Assembly: GCA_027625915.1 (NCBI GenBank) | Contig: JANTQA010000015.1 | Span: 4,183,001-4,247,000 of the forward strand | Length of the DNA stretch: 64,000 nucleotides | Source of the DNA: Anaeramoeba flamelloides | Taxonomy: Eukaryota > Metamonada > Anaeramoebidae | Direction: 5' to 3' | Shown here: positions 11,701-23,800 of the stretch, in pieces | Layout: each line of letters starts with the position of its first letter | Position numbering within the stretch: position 1 is the first letter of the stretch | Translations under genes and position numbers: made by a program | The notes under the pieces: model-generated | The model's database searches: none | What the model was told of the DNA's origin: nothing | What the model saw: only the letters and a program-made list of their open reading frames with translations

Positions 11701-13400
11701 TTCCTATATTATATTTAAAGATTTACTTTAAGGAGGAACTTCCATATTAAATTCTTTGCATACATTATAAATACTTGTTTTTATCTTTTTTAAATTCTGT
11801 AAGATCATTTATCTACATATGAACAATAATAAATTTGGTAAAAATTGGAGTGTTTTTAGACTTTTTATTTTTTGTTCTTTTGGAAATAACTTAAAACATC
11901 AAATCGATGAGAAGTACACCTAAGAATAGATTTGTCCAATTAGTTTGACAATCAAAACAGTTATTACTACTTTTGTATAAATATACTAATAAAATTGAAT
12001 AATTCCCACAATTTAAAATCCTCTCTAAATTTTTTTGAGATTAACCGGATATTTAAAAAAGAACAAGAAATATAGGTCTACAAAAACTCCATTTTTAGCC
12101 AAACAATTTATTTTTCTCTTTGGGTAAAGGATTAATGAAACCTTTACTAATATAAAAGAATAGGATTTGTAGTATATTTGGAGAATTCATTTAAAATGTC
12201 TTTCTTAAAGAATAAAAACTAACCTACCTAAGGGAAAATAATAACATTAATTTGATCCCTTTTGAAAATTAAGAAAAAAGTGACAGTATTAACTTCTAGT
12301 ACAATAGCGTAGCCTTAAATTATCCTTCTCTAAAATTTAAACAGAGTTGAAATGTTTTAGATCATAATAAACATAATCAAAAATGATACATAGACACACA
12401 CACACATATATATATTAAGCATCTTCTGATCATTAATTTTATTTTTAACATTTTACTTAAAGTAGTCAAAAAAACACCTGATTTGAAAAAAATTACTGAC
12501 AAGATTTTTAATTGTGAATATTAGGAAAATTGCTATGTAATTTCAGCTATTTAAAATCAAATCCTTTTCTTAAGAATCAAACTTTTAAAATTATAACTCA
12601 CCAACTTATTAGAATAATGATTAATTAAATTAAAATTGTTCAAAGAGACGATGGAATCAATCAAAAAACAAGAATAAAAATTATGATTTCCAAATTTTAT
12701 AAACCTCTATTAAACTCTATGGTTCTTTGAAATAACAGATCTACGTAGGGATATCAAACAATTAAAATAGTATTCTATTAACGCCCGGATTGGATGAACC
12801 TTTGGTAGGTTTATTACTAGGTTCATAAAAAATAAGGTCATTTATAAAAACGATTTTGATTGAAAATAAAATAAATTATACAACAATTTTCAAACTATTC
12901 ACAGTTAAAAATCTTTACAAGGATTTTTGTTAATCCCACATATTTATTTCTATACTATAATATTTTTAATTTAAACCCATGTTTTAAAACAAATGATTCG
13001 ACCAAGAAAATGATTTATAAGAACTGAATTAAAAATCCGAAGGTTTGGAGAGTTATATAATCTGATAATTTTTATTCTTGATTATATCTAATAAAAAAAT
13101 ATTATGATCAAATAGTTAGACATCTCTATTTAAGAAAATGATGGATGTAAAAATGTGGTAATTTTCAACCTGAAATCAAATAGACAACATTCCATTTAAC
13201 ACCAATATTACAGAAAGCCAAAAAAATAAGTTTTTCATTGTTTTTATTAATTTTTTAAACGTCTTTTATTTCTTTTATTTCTTTCTCTCTCTCTAAAATC
13301 TGTTTGTAAATCTTTCAATTTTATTTTTGTTCTATATATAAAAAATATCAAATGTGCTATAATATTAATTAAATTAAAGTAGAATAAAAAATATCAATAC
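11701..13400. other. Gene-free stretch
   Basis: No gene is supported on either strand. A CA/TA microsatellite lies at about 12396-12416. At 12487 there is a fragment ACAAGATTTTTAATTGTGA that also ends repeat-H copies at 63033 and 63738. Confidence 0.4.
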
Positions 13401-13600
13401 AAATTCAATATTTAAAGGAAGCGCCATAGAGTATCTAGGTTTTCAAGGGTTCGAAAACAGAGTAAAATCAATGATTTAACTCAATTCTTTTAAATTCTGG
13501 AAAACTTAGGAGCATGTTTTTTTTTTTTTGAAATAAATAGAAAATTTAATAAATTTCCTTTTTATTTCAAAAACTAAAAAATCACTTAGTAGTAAAAAGG
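13400..13600. repeat. Repeat L, single degenerate unit
   Basis: The blocks AGAGTAAAATCAATGATTTAACTC and TTTAAATTCTGGAAAACTTAGG match units of the L cluster at 43080-43860. They are followed by a similar GAAATAAATAGAAAATTTAATAAA stretch. Confidence 0.5.
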
Positions 13601-13632
13601 AAAGCAATTTCATCGAATAAATTATTTACGAT

Positions 13633-13633
13633 A

Positions 13634-13660
<27 letters not shown>
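13633..13660. repeat. AT dinucleotide microsatellite
   Basis: An uninterrupted (AT)n run that borders the left end of repeat N. Confidence 0.9.
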
Positions 13661-13664
<4 letters not shown>

Positions 13665-15154
13665 AGCACCCCAAATAACCTAAAAACATTTCAAACAAAA
13701 ATTTTAATTTGAAATTGTATCAAGGGATAATAAGGTATAGAATTAATAAACAATTATCTTAGAAAGAAAATTTTATAATTAAAAATTGTATAGTTACTTA
13801 AAATAAAAAAATAACTTGAAAAAAAATTTTTCAACATTGGGATTTTTTTTTTGGTTATTAGTGATTTTATTATTTTTCCAAATTTTGTCAAAATAAATTT
13901 TTTTTTTTTTTTTTGAAAAGTTTGTCTAGACATCAAAAACCTCTTAGTTTTAACATTTAAAAAACATCATACTTTACTGGAATTTTTTTGGGGGCCCTTT
14001 GTACCCCAAAATTGCCTAAAATGCTTGATTAAATAATTTATTAATTATAATAGTTATTATAACATCACATAGAATATTTGTTTTATCTACTGATTACTAT
14101 TCAATATTAATATCTATATTAGATTCTAAATAATTTAAAAATAAAAAAAAATATAAATTAAATTAGAAAAAAAAATCAAATTTTTTTTCATTGTAAAATT
14201 TAACAATTTTTTCATCAAGATTTTTTTTCAATTTTAAATGATTTGTCCAATAGTTCGAGTCAGATTAATAATTGATTTTTTTTTTTATTTTTTACAATTT
14301 TTTAATTTTTGACTTTTTAAAATCTAGACATAAAATAAACAATATTGTTGAATTCGAGACCATATATCAGAACTTATTTAACAAGATCTGGATTAATTTA
14401 TTAAGGAAAAATCCAAATATCGCAAATATATTATTCAAATTTTTACAAATAACAAAATGCAATAAAAAAAAATTTGGTTTCGGAGATTATTTTATTATAT
14501 CACGGAATAATATTTAAGAGTTATTTTTTATTTTATTTCAAATTTGGGTATAAATATTTTATCGATTAAATAGTAATGTATATTTGTTTTATTCCAATTT
14601 AATAAATTGAAATTATTTTACAATTTTTTTTTTTTTTTTGATTTTAAATTATTATCTATTGCTTAAATAAAAGTTTTAGAAAATTAATCATATTAAAAAT
14701 TTAATTTTGGCCTAAAGAAATAAATTTCATTTTTCTCTTAATTAGATATTTATTGAAATTTTTTCTAAAAAAAAAAATTAAATTTCAAAGTAATTTATTT
14801 TATTTATTTATTTTTTTTATCATAAAATTAGCAACATTTTTTGGTGGTTATTATTAATAAATTAATGTATTGAGTTTTTAATTACTATTAATGTAATAAA
14901 ATTTCTGATTTAAAAAAATACAATAAAAATAAAAATCTTTAAAAAAATGTAAAAATGAATAATTATTATTTTTTTTTTCAATTTCAAAAAAAAAATCAAT
15001 AACTTAACTACTTTATCTTTGAACTATTTTGACTTTTTATTATAATTCAAATCTGGATTAAAGACAAATAAGAAAATTAATCTATTAGTAGATCAATATC
15101 ATTTTAAATCTAATTTAAAAAAACTTGATGAAATTTAGGTAAATCCGGGATGCT

Positions 15155-15160
<6 letters not shown>
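13661..15160. mobile_element. Repeat N: ~1.5-kb element between two TA microsatellites
   Basis: The left end CCCTTAGCACCCC (13661) and the right end GGGATGCTAAGGG (15148-15160) are inverted copies. Both abut (TA)n runs, so the element appears to have entered a TA microsatellite with TA target choice. The interior is AT-rich, with an 81-codon frame at 14272-14517 that has no recognisable domain. It is probably a decayed DNA transposon. Confidence 0.5.

Positions 15161-15204
<44 letters not shown>
15161..15204. repeat. TA dinucleotide microsatellite
   Basis: A (TA)n run of about 44 bp directly at the right end of repeat N. Confidence 0.9.
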
Positions 15205-15208
<4 letters not shown>

Positions 15209-15808
15209 TATAGATTTTTTCAATAAATCACAAATAAAACAAAATAATTAATAATTGAATAGAAAGGTAAAACAAAAAATCATTACAACTATTTATGGAT
15301 ACTTCCTCTATTATCAAATTGGATATGAAATTTGAGAGAAAGTCTTTATAAAATAGTTAAAAAAGAAAAAATATTTCTTCTAGGTTGGTAAGGTAGATAA
15401 TTTAGAATAATCCTTTTTAAATTAAAATGATCACTTTTCATTTTTAAAATTTACTGATTGTGTTATTTTTTCTTTAAATGTATTAATTATTTCCAATTTA
15501 ATATCAAAAAAAAAATTTTTTACGAATTTTTTCATATTAAAATTACCAAATTTCCAAAATTTTATTTTTTTTTTTGAAATGGTTCTCAAAATGAGAAGAA
15601 AAATAAATAAAAAATATACTCCTTTAATTTCAAAAGATATTCTTTCGGAAAATCTAAAATTCAAAATTTTATTATTTTTATTTACACCCCAATCACAAAC
15701 ACAGTGACTTTTTTGAAACAAAATAAGGAAGATAATTAATAAACAGAAAGTATTTTCTAGTCAAGTGGCGAGATAACATATTAAAAAATGGATAAAATAC
15801 ACATTTGA
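15205..15808. other. Gene-free stretch
   Basis: No supported gene. A minus-strand open frame at 15431-15721 lacks an ATG and shows no family motif; it contains a possible exon but no phase partner. Confidence 0.35.
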
Positions 15809-15825
15809 AGATATTTCTTAATTTA

Positions 15826-16545
15826 TTATTTTTTCATTTTCCATAAATACAAATTTTTTTTTTTTTTTCTGAAGATAATTAATAATCACTCTGCTATTAG
15901 TATATATTGTAAAAGAGTGATTGAGCCCCACTAATTTCAAATAATATTCAACAGATAATCCGAATCCAATAATAGAAAATCATGGTAGGGAATATTTATT
16001 TAAATAATATACCACATACACTCACAGTTTCAACCATTTTCAAATTATCCTCAGAATTCTCCCTGACAAGGCTTCTTAATTTCAAAAAACCAAGAAAAGA
16101 AACACTACAAAAAAATACAGAGAAACTCTTCAACATGACTAATCAACATTATGAAATTTATTACTCTTGTGGGGAATTTTTTATCAAAGCTCGTATGGTT
16201 AGAAAACTTAAGGTAAAAAAGAAAAAATAATAAAAATAAAGTGAAAACAAAGTGGAAACAAAAAATACTTAAAATAGTAAAAAAATATAAATTCGGGTAC
16301 CTAGTGACCCACTCTGGGAGTTGTGTTATACCAATTATTAATTACAGATTGTAAATTTTTATCTGTAATCGATAATCTTTCTATCGGGTTTTTGCTCCCC
16401 ATGTTTCAGAACGTGAATAATTTTTAATTTGGTCATACAAAATGATAATATTCTTTTATATATATATATTAATTATTTTTCTTCTTCTCTTTTCTATTTA
16501 GTAAATTTTCTTTGATTACTCCTTGCTCTAAATAAATAAATAAAA
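15826..16545 (+). mobile_element. LINE-2 copy a, 5'-truncated, with flanking duplication
   Basis: Plus-strand copy of the LINE-2 3' end, about 720 bp, flanked by a 17-bp direct repeat (AGATATTTCTTAATTTA at 15809-15825 and 16546-16562). The 82-codon frame at 15982-16230 (MVGNIYLNNIP... to RKLKVKKKK) is the remains of the C-terminal part of the LINE protein, not a host gene. It is followed by a conserved ~300-bp 3' region with the block ATTCGGGTACCTAGTG and a terminal GATTACTCCTTGCTCT plus AAATA tail. Confidence 0.75.
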
Positions 16546-16637
16546 AGATATTTCTTAATTTAATTATTATTATTTGTCTATTTTTAGCTTAATTTAGAAA
16601 ATTAACTTGTTCTTCCCGGTCTTGACGAAATCTTGTA

Positions 16638-16834
16638 CAGTCAGTTCCATTTTTAAGGTACAAACTTTCAACGAAATTTAAGGTACAAAAAACTCTCAAA
16701 TTAAGGTACAAAATTTCTAATATTTTTTTTACAATTTATTTTACTAGAATCTGAATAATGTGCCTTAATTTGGGGGTTTTTTATTGTGCCTTAAATTTCG
16801 TTGAAAGTTTGTGCCTTAAAAGTGGAACTGACTG
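16638..16834. mobile_element. Repeat B copy 1: hairpin element, Tc1/mariner-like ends
   Basis: Nearly the whole 197-bp unit is an inverted repeat. It starts CAGTCAGTTCCATTTTTAAG and ends with the complement ...GGAACTGACTG, flanked by TA on both sides. The CAGT end and TA target site are typical of Tc1/mariner-derived MITEs. Seven copies lie in the window. Confidence 0.85.
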
Positions 16835-16839
16835 TAAAA

Positions 16840-17477
16840 AAAGACACTTTAATGGTTGAGTCACTTACTATGTAAACCTCATGTCCAATTTACCCCTTTA
16901 AACTACAAAGGATATCCTGAAAATGCAATTATTATACTTTTCAAAATGTAAATAATAAATAAAAAAAATTCAAAAGAACTCTTTTGAAAAAAATTCAATC
17001 AAAAAAATTAGAAAAAATAAAGTTTGACAAGATTATTATGGAAAAAATCTATAAAGAAAAAAAGTTTCATATTTTATATTTCCAAATACTGAAATTATAA
17101 AATAAAAATTAATCTTTTCTTGTTTTAAATTTCCGAATTTATTAATTTCTTCAATTTATTAAAAAGTTATCTTCAGTCTAAAATCAATTTTATTCGATTT
17201 AATCTAATATGTAGCTTTTTTTAACATTCTTTATTTTATAGAGTGAGGATTTTGAAACATTCTTGAGATAAAAATAACTCATTTTAAAAAAGAAAACAAT
17301 TGTATCAAAAATATCACCGAGATCTGAAATTGTTCAAAAGAGAGATACTTAGAAGTAAAAACACCTATCCTCATAATCAACATTCATAACGATTTTAATG
17401 GGAAATTGAGTATCATTCTTTCGCCCTTTTTTCAAAAAATGTACTTGTTTTCCATTGTTGATTTTGAGAGATGGATC
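16840..17477. other. Gene-free stretch
   Basis: AT-rich spacer without a supported gene. Confidence 0.4.
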
Positions 17478-17779
17478 ATGGATTACATTTTGATTGTTAG
17501 TTTTAAAATAGTATTAGAACTCATAAAACTTGAAATAAAATTGTTTTTTTTTCAATTCCATTAATTAATTTTCAAAGTAATGACTTGACCCTGATATTTT
17601 CATTTAGAGATCTTTTTTTGCAAGAGTCTTTGAGTTTAGAACAAAAAGATTATTTTCTAATGAGCATACCAAATACACAAATTGAACTTATGAAATTAAA
17701 GAAGACCCTTAAATATTCTAAAAAGATAATTCAAAATATTCAAAACGGAAAGTTTGGGTTACGGCTAAATTTATTTTGA
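17478..17779 (+). CDS. Candidate small two-exon gene, 78 residues
   Basis: Exon 17478-17542 begins MDYILIVSFK and exon 17608-17779 ends at TGA. They join in phase across a 65-bp intron (GTTTTT...TTTAG). The second exon is the stronger evidence: it follows a good 3' splice site and encodes a helical, charged stretch (LFLQESLSLEQKDYFLMSIP, then ELMKLKKTLKYSKKI). The 5' splice site is weak, so the first exon may differ. The stop lies 90 bp before the MOB1 start, giving a close tandem pair. Function is unknown. Confidence 0.35.
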
Positions 17780-17869
17780 CGACAATACTCAACACAAAAA
17801 TAAACCAAAAAATTTTGAACATTTTTTACCAATTTTTATTTTTTTTAAATAAACTAATCCTTTTTTAAC

Positions 17870-20800
17870 ATGACGAATCATTCTGGTTTAAAAAAAAGGC
17901 GTTTTTTGTAAAGATATTTTTCTTATTTTTGTCTTTAACCATTTTCCAAAATGAAACCAATTCCCAAAAAAAAACTGAACTAAAACAATTGTTTTGATGC
18001 TTTTGTTTTTTCTTTTTTTTCTTATTTATTTTTTTTTTTTTTTTTCCTTCCAAAGCCAAGCACGTACCTTTAAAAAAGTTAAGCGTGTGAACATCACAAC
18101 AAACCGATATAACCTCCACGAGTATGCTGAAGGCACTCTTGGTGTAGGGAATATTGAACAATCAGTAAAACTTCCTGAAGGTGAGAACATTAATGATTGG
18201 TTAGCTATGAACACGATAGAATTTCAAAACACTGCAAAGCTATTGTTTCAACTGATCCAAGAACGTTGTACAACGGAAACATGTAGGTTTTTTTTTTACT
18301 TTGTTCCAGAAGTTTTTTTTTTTTTGTTCCAGAGTTATTTTTTTTTGTTTTTGATTGAGAATCGTCCTGAAATTTTTTGGTTTTACTTATTTTTTCTCAA
18401 ACAAAACAAAGGTCCCAAGATGACTGCTGGTCCAAGATATGAATATTATTGGAAAGAAGGAAAAAAGTTGGTTCAAACAACGTATTTATTAAATTTTTTT
18501 TTTTTTTATTCTTGTACAAACAGTTCTCTGATCTTTCTTATCTTTTTTTATTTAATAAAAAAACAAAAAGTTTGAAAAGGTTTCTTATTATTTCTATAAA
18601 ATGACCTTTCAATTTTTTGTGTTTGAATCAAAAAGAAAACAAAACAAAACTTGTGTCAAATAACCAGAAAATTTTAACTTTTTCTTTTTGGGAATTATTC
18701 GCTTTTTTATTTTCTTGAATTGAATAGGTTTAATTTTTGTGATCTTTCCAAGATCAAATTTTTTTTTTACAAAATAAGAATAACTAACACCATGCTCAAA
18801 AACATTTAAATACAAAGCTTTTCTTCATTTATTCATATTTAGGATCCAAAAAAAAACAATACAAAAGAAAAAAGAACAATATTTTAAGGAGTGAGAGACT
18901 GTTGAATTCAAATTAAACAAATCTTAATTTTATCTAAAAGTACACGAAGGAAGTACTTTACTAAATTTCTAAAGTTTTCATTTTCAATTGCTTTTACAAA
19001 GATCTTATATTTTTTCTTCTGCAGTAGTGTAAATAGCCCATGTTGTCAACCTTTAACACAAGAGTAAATATGAATGTTGTAAAAAATAGAGTTTTTACAA
19101 TTTTAGAGATAAATATAGAGCTCCATTCATTTATCCAAATTTTGATAATAGTAAATATAATATCTGATTATCTTAATAGACTAAGAACAACTTTAATCAA
19201 AAAATCGTTTGGCAAACAACAATCTTTCAAATTTAAAAAAAAAAAATTTTCAAACAAAGTATTGGTATTTGCCAAACGATTTTATATTGAAAACACCTTT
19301 GAGATCAAAAATCAAAACGGGTATTTTGTTTACTATTACCAAAATTTGGATAAATACATGGAACTCTTTATTTATCTCTAAAATTGAAAAAACTCTATTT
19401 TTTACAACATTCCTTATTTACACTTGTGAAGCAATGGCAACCTTCAATCCATACTTTTTTTTTCAGACTTGGGTATTTGAAGATAGGAAGACACACATGT
19501 ATATTCTTGGTTTTGATTCAAATTGACTTTTGAGGTTAGATCTTTGATTAATCAAAAAGGTTCAAAAATATTAAATGCCTTTGTTTCAAAAATTTTAGTC
19601 ATAATCCACAAAAAATATGTAAGATAAAATGGTTTTCTTGTAAAAATTCAAAAATGATTCTTTTGCTCATTTTTTTGTCAAAAAATTAACTTTAATCTTT
19701 CAAGATCTTTATAATTCTTTTTTAAAATTTATTTAAAGAACCCTATTTCTTGTTTATATGCTGTTGTCATCTCATTGATTTGTTTCTTTTATTTCTACAG
19801 TCTGCTAATATTTTTTGCATGAGTTAAATTTTCATAATGGATTAAAGTAAAAAAACATGGGTTAGTTACACCACTGTACTAAGTAAAAATATTTGGCAAT
19901 CCGAAATGAATCTTTTCATATTTTGGTATCATAAAAAATATTTCAAAAAAATCAATCAATTTTTAGAATCTAATCCTACTTAATGAACAATAATCAAATA
20001 AAACCTTTAATTTTTTTTTTTTTTTACTTTGGTGTTTTTTTAAAAAAAAAACAACTTTTTGATTTTTGGTTTTTTTTAAATTTGAATTCAACTTGAAAAA
20101 AAAATTTAAATATTGATCTTTCAAATCGGTTTAGTTGTTAACTAAAACCCGTCCAATTAAGGATATGTGTTCCAAACAAATCCTGAGCATACATTACAAA
20201 TGCCACCCTTTCATTTTGGTTGAGGTGTTTTGGATCTTTTATTCACAGATCTAAATGGTTTTTTATTTGTAAAAAATGATGCTTTTTCGGTGTTTTTTTG
20301 GTTTTTATTTTTTTTTCTTCAATTGTAAACTGCCTACTAACCAAAAAGTTGTAATGAAGAGTAATATCGATTTATGGGAAAATCATTAAATTCCAATGGG
20401 CTATTTGTACCAAAGTACTAACTTAAATAAGAAACTAATTGGATTAACAACTTATTAGGTATATTTTTAAGGGATTTGTAAGCGAGGTTTTCGAGAGTAG
20501 AATAAAAAAACGATCAAATCAAAAAAAAACGCCAACAAACACCATTTTTTAACTAAAAAAATTAATTTTAATCTGTTGATACTTGATCTTATTTACCTAT
20601 ACCAATATGAAAGGGTGGCATTTGTAATGTATCCAAAGAATTCATTTGGAACGTATATCCTTAATTATCGATGACAAATCTCTCAATTACTCTAATTTAA
20701 AGACTTTAATCAAAAACGAACCCTCCTTTGATAATTGGAATTATTTAAACTTGTAAAAGGGGAAAGTATGATCTCAAAATGATACCCATTTTTCTTTCTG

Positions 20801-23800
20801 GAAAATTATCTTTACTTTTTAACATTAATTTCCAATATGAATAATAAAAATTCTTCTTTTGGGTTTCTGTAATTTCTGTGATTTCTGTGATTACTGTGAT
20901 TACTGAGATTTCTGCGATTTCTGTAAAATTTTAGTTAAAAAACCTCAATTTTCGCAATTAAAAAATAATTTCTAGTAATGGAAAATATCATGAATTTGTT
21001 TGAAATTTTTTTTTTATAAAATAAAAATATCGTATTTTTGGTTTTAGAGAAGTTTTTTTTTTATAAATTATTGACATTCTAATTATATAATTACTGTGTT
21101 AACTAGTTTTGAAATGTTCCAATAAAAATTTCCACCTTAATTATAATTGTAAAATAAATATAACAAAACATTATTTCAAAAAACAAAAAAAAAAAAAAAA
21201 AACGGGGGGTTAAATAATAAAAAGACAAAAAAAGTCCGTGATTATTTTTTTATAAACATACAAAAATCAAAAATCTTCCAATTAAAAAAAAACTTTTTGT
21301 TCTTTTACTTTTTTTTTTTTTGTAATAGAAAAAAAATGACTTGAAAAAATTGAAAATTTTGTTATAATTTCTTTAGTAATGCTTTATGAATAAGCTATAA
21401 AAACGTATATATAAATATTTTGCTTTAATCTTTTTCTAACTTTTACAAAATCAAAAAATATTTATTAATTTTGTGAAATAAATCATTATTAATTGTCTTT
21501 TAACAAAGAAAAATCAATTTTTCTTTTTACTCATAAAATGAAAAAAAAAAAAATATAAATGAAACCTTAAAAGAATATCCCAAAATTTCACTTTTTTTTT
21601 TTTAACATTTTCAAACTGAAAACAATTAATCCATGAATGATCAGTTCATAATTTATTGATTTTGAAATGGTTTAATAGAGTCATTTTAGCAAAGTGTGGC
21701 AAAAAAAAAAAGTTTAAAAATGTACCTTTAAAATATTTAATAAACTTCAAGAGATTTATTTCTATTATATGTATTAAATACGTTTATTAATAACACTTTT
21801 TTTATGTAAACTCCATTCCAAAATCATTGGCCCATTAAAAATCAAATTTTGAAAATAAATATTTTTATAAATTGAATTTATATATTATAATAAAAAAATT
21901 ACTATTTTAGAGAACCGGTAAGGGCCAGTGTAAACACAACCCAGTGTACAATCTGAAGGCCAGGGTTCTATTCCCTTAACCATTATTTCTTATTGTTTAC
22001 CATTTTCTCAAATAGCCACCACGGTGTAATTTTAATTAAAAATCGGGCTTATGCTTCTTAGAACCACTAATTCTTTGAGGAAATCGTTTGGCCGAATTGA
22101 ATCTTTTTGACTATTATAAAAACTGAACGGAATTGGAACAAAATCCCTCTCAATTTATGGAGCGGATCCGATTTTTGGGAGAAATGACCAGCTCTCACTT
22201 GGTTCAACAATATCTCTAATTCAGATTAGGGATTCGGGCAAACAGGTGGACTTTTAGTACCCACTCTTTAATGGAAAAAAAAAAAAAAATTACTATTTTA
22301 ATATTCAGTTCTATACACTAGACATATCTGTTTTTTGTCTAAAAATAAAATAAAAAAAAGTAAATAAAAAATAAAAATAAAAATGATACATTTATTATGA
22401 AATTTAGTTTACTTTATTATAAAAATATTTTTATAATAACCAAATTTTTTTAAATTATAAATATTTATAATCAACAAAATAAAAAAGTTACGGATCCAAT
22501 ACAAAAGTTGAAAAAAAATTTATTACAAATATCTTAAATTTTTCACATACTTTATTAAAAATAATAATCACCATAGCTGACCAAAAAATCCCAAAAAATT
22601 GAATTATTTTTTTTTTATTTTGTTTTGAAGTGAGGAAATTAATTTCCTCTTACAGCCCTCAAAAAATTGAATTATTAATATTAAAAATATTTTCAATCTT
22701 AGAAATGTGCGTTTTAAATAAAGAAATATAATTAAAGATTATAAATAAATTGAAATTTACTCATATTTATAATTTTTTTAAAAATATTGATATCTAATGT
22801 TAAATAATAATATTAATGTCATTTATACCTTAAAATTTTTTTCAAGAAAAATAAAAAAAGATGTTGACTTGAATTTGGTTTATCAATAGAATTATATATT
22901 TATTTTTAATTAAAAGCGAAATATATTTAAAAAAAAATTTAAAATTTTTAATTCACAAACTAAATTTTATTTTTCTCTTCTAATCTATTTTTTTTTACTA
23001 TTAAATCTATGGATTGCTTATTATTTTTTTACAATTCCAATTGATATTTTCTTGAATAAAAGTGGTAAGTATCTTTTAATTTATTTTGTTTATTGATTTA
23101 TTTATTCAAATGATTTGTTGCCCTTAAAAAAAATAAACTTTTTTTCTTTTTTTTCTTATTAATTTAATAGCAAATGATTATATGAACAGACTTTTATTAT
23201 GGGTTGACGAATTAACTGAAGATCCAAGTAAAATATTTTTATTTTTTATATTTTTACCTATATAAAATATCTTTCTTTACACATTATTAATTACTCTTTA
23301 AAAAAGGTTTTTTATTTTATTTATTGATTATTCGGCTGAGAAAACAAATATAATAGTTGCACAATTTTTTTAAAAAAAAAATATATTTCTTTTAATTTTA
23401 AATTCAGGAAAATATACAGATAAATAATACCTGGGTGTGTATCTTAATAACAGATTACAAAACTTTATTAAATAAGTTATTATTTTTTTGAAACCTAAGC
23501 TAAAAAAATGAAAAGAAATAACCATTTTTCTAAACATATTTATATTGATTATTTTTTGTCATTTTTTTTTCCTGAAGATCTTCACATTTCAACAAACAAT
23601 AACTCACGCAATCTGTCTCATTTTTTCAAAAACAAGCAATATATTTTTCTAGATAGGGTGATATTTATATCACCCAGAAAGAAAAATATTTTGCTTATTT
23701 CCTCAACTTCGTACAAATAACGACAAATATACTTTTTTTTTTGATCACTTAGGATTTAAATTTCTAAAAAATCTACAAATTAGAATAGTTATTGAATTTA

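Noticed and set aside
15982-16230. 82-residue ATG frame as a host gene
   Set aside because: It is inside LINE-2 copy a, bounded by a target duplication, and corresponds to the LINE protein C-terminus.
19040-19526. Two overlapping plus-strand frames of 105-113 codons
   Set aside because: They are produced by the palindrome of repeat D and part of repeat E.
21910-21985. A tRNA gene
   Set aside because: A- and B-box-like blocks exist, but no cloverleaf can be folded with proper stems, and the unit continues into a SINE body with a poly-A tail and target duplications.
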